Positions 11,790 to 12,775 of a stretch of 12,775 nt of DNA are shown here, piece after piece. The notes under the pieces are model-generated. The model made no database searches. It was not told the DNA's origin and saw only the letters and a list, made by a program, of their open reading frames with translations. The position numbers were made by a program, and so were the translations under genes. This stretch comes from Alphaproteobacteria bacterium (GTDB taxonomy: Bacteria > Pseudomonadota > Alphaproteobacteria > Rhodobacterales > Rhodobacteraceae): positions 1 through 12,775 of the forward strand of contig JAJRUE010000133.1 of NCBI GenBank assembly GCA_024277955.1, written 5' to 3'. Position 1 is the stretch's first letter, and every line of letters begins with the position of its first letter.

Positions 11790-12775
11790 TTACCGGTATG
11801 TGACGGTCTTGACCGCGTCGATGACCTCTTTGGTGGTCACCAGCGCCAGTTTTTCGAGGTTGGCGGCATAGGGCATCGGCACGTCCTTGCCGGTGCAGTT
11901 GATCACCGGCGCATCCAGGTAGTCAAAGGCGCGCTGCATGATTGTCGCGGCCAGGTGGTTGCCGATCGAGCCGACCGGCCAGCCTTCTTCGACGGTGACG
12001 CAGCGGTTGGTTTTCATCACCGAGGCGATCACCGTGTCATAGTCGATTGGCCTGAGCGTGCGCAGGTCGATGACCTCGGCGCTGATGCCTTCCTTGGCCA
12101 GTTCGTCGGCGGCTTCGAGCGCATAGGTCATGCCGATGCCGAAAGAGACGATGGTGACGTCGGTGCCGGTCCGCCAGATGCGGGCCTTGCCGAAGGGCAC
12201 GGTGAAATTCTCCATCACCGGCACGTCGGAGGAACGCCCGTAAAGGATCTCGTTTTCCAGGAAAATCACCGGGTTGGGGTCGCGGATGGCGGTTTTCAGC
12301 AGGCCCTTGGCGTCGGCGGCGCTGTAGGGCATGGCGACCTTGAGACCGGGGATCTGCGCATACCAGGCGGCGTAGTCCTGGCTGTGCTGGGCGGCGACGC
12401 GGGCCGCCGCGCCGTTGGGGCCGCGGAACACGATATCGGCGCCCATCTGGCCGCCGGACATGTAGCGGGTCTTGGCGGCGGAATTGATGATCTGGTCGAT
12501 CGCCTGCATGGCGAAGTTGAAGGTCATGAATTCGACGATCGGCTTGAGGCCGGCAAAGGACGCCCCCACCCCGACGCCGGCGAATCCGTGTTCGGTGATC
12601 GGGGTGTCGATGACGCGGCGTTCGCCGAATTCTTCCAGCAGGCCCTGGCTGATCTTGTAGGCGCCCTGGTATTGCGCGACTTCCTCACCCATCAGGAACA
12701 CGGCGTCGTCGGCGCGCATTTCTTCGGCCATGGCGTCGCGCAGCGCTTCGCGCACGGTGGTGGAGCGCATTTCCG
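11790..12775 (-). CDS. pdhB: Pyruvate dehydrogenase E1 beta subunit, 5' partial
   Basis: About 326 residues show a complete E1 beta catalytic region. They include 'MGEEVAQYQGAYKISQGL', the thiamine-diphosphate-contacting glutamate in 'DTPITEHGFAG', 'FMTFNFAMQAIDQIINSAAK', 'RGPNGAAARVAAQHSQDYAAWY' and 'CTGKDVPMPYAANLEKLAL' near the end. With E1 alpha it decarboxylates pyruvate and passes the acetyl to the E2 lipoyl arm. The methionine at 12770 is probably internal: the frame stays open to the window edge (the preceding codon is Glu). In this bacterial group PdhB usually carries an N-terminal lipoyl domain of about 80 residues plus a linker, so the protein is likely near 450 residues. That extension lies outside the window and is inferred. 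Confidence 0.95.
   Translation of the reverse strand, partial: EMRSTTVREALRDAMAEEMRADDAVFLMGEEVAQYQGAYKISQGLLEEFGERRVIDTPITEHGFAGVGVGASFAGLKPIVEFMTFNFAMQAIDQIINSAAKTRYMSGGQMGADIVFRGPNGAAARVAAQHSQDYAAWYAQIPGLKVAMPYSAADAKGLLKTAIRDPNPVIFLENEILYGRSSDVPVMENFTVPFGKARIWRTGTDVTIVSFGIGMTYALEAADELAKEGISAEVIDLRTLRPIDYDTVIASVMKTNRCVTVEEGWPVGSIGNHLAATIMQRAFDYLDAPVINCTGKDVPMPYAANLEKLALVTTKEVIDAVKTVTYR

Noticed and set aside
1..12775. CRISPR array, tRNA/rRNA, insertion sequence, toxin-antitoxin or defence system
   Set aside because: No regularly spaced repeats, tRNA-like cloverleaf, transposase, terminal inverted repeats or defence-gene motifs were seen on either strand.

Overview
The window is GC-rich, tightly packed bacterial DNA. 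Its gene content points to an alphaproteobacterium of the Rhodobacteraceae/Paracoccaceae type: a gene transfer agent (GTA) tail cluster of the Rhodobacter capsulatus RcGTA kind, next to cysE and a pdhB-pdhC pair. I made all assignments by reading the translations and from knowledge of the families; no database search was run.

Positions 1-8927 (+ strand) hold the second half of a GTA structural cluster in the RcGTA order: g7 (head-tail connector, cut by the window edge), g8 (tail terminator), g9 (tail tube), g10 and g10.1 (tail assembly chaperones), g11 (short tape measure), g12 (distal tail), g13 (hub), g14 (NlpC/P60 peptidase), g15 (the 1303-residue 'megatron' baseplate protein), and a translationally coupled DUF2793 gene that looks like a fibre or adhesin. 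All ten complete genes are open and every gap is below 30 bases. Five stop/start junctions overlap (four ATGA, one TGATG), and the g10.1/g11 ends also overlap. The array ends at a hairpin plus T8 terminator. Together the genes build a short siphovirus-like tail that would cross the recipient envelope. The head and packaging genes (g1-g6) and the promoter would lie upstream. Nothing seen suggests decay.

Positions 8928-10469 hold a DksA/TraR-type zinc-finger gene (- strand) and, divergent from it across 85 bp, cysE (+ strand, serine acetyltransferase). Positions 10470-12775 (- strand) hold pdhC (lipoyl E2 of pyruvate dehydrogenase) preceded by pdhB (E1 beta, 5' end outside the window). These are chromosomal housekeeping genes, so the GTA locus appears embedded in the chromosome rather than carried on a recognisable mobile element.

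Both convergent intergenic spaces carry the same 33-bp element (two copies with identical 12-bp and 11-bp ends, and a third diverged copy). One copy forms the GTA terminator. Other points to check are a possible -1 frameshift site joining g10 to g10.1, a lambda gpL-like cysteine spacing in g13, a possible glycosidase Glu pair in g15, and a double glycine zipper at the g15 N-terminus. The system itself is a known type; I do not see a wholly undescribed one.
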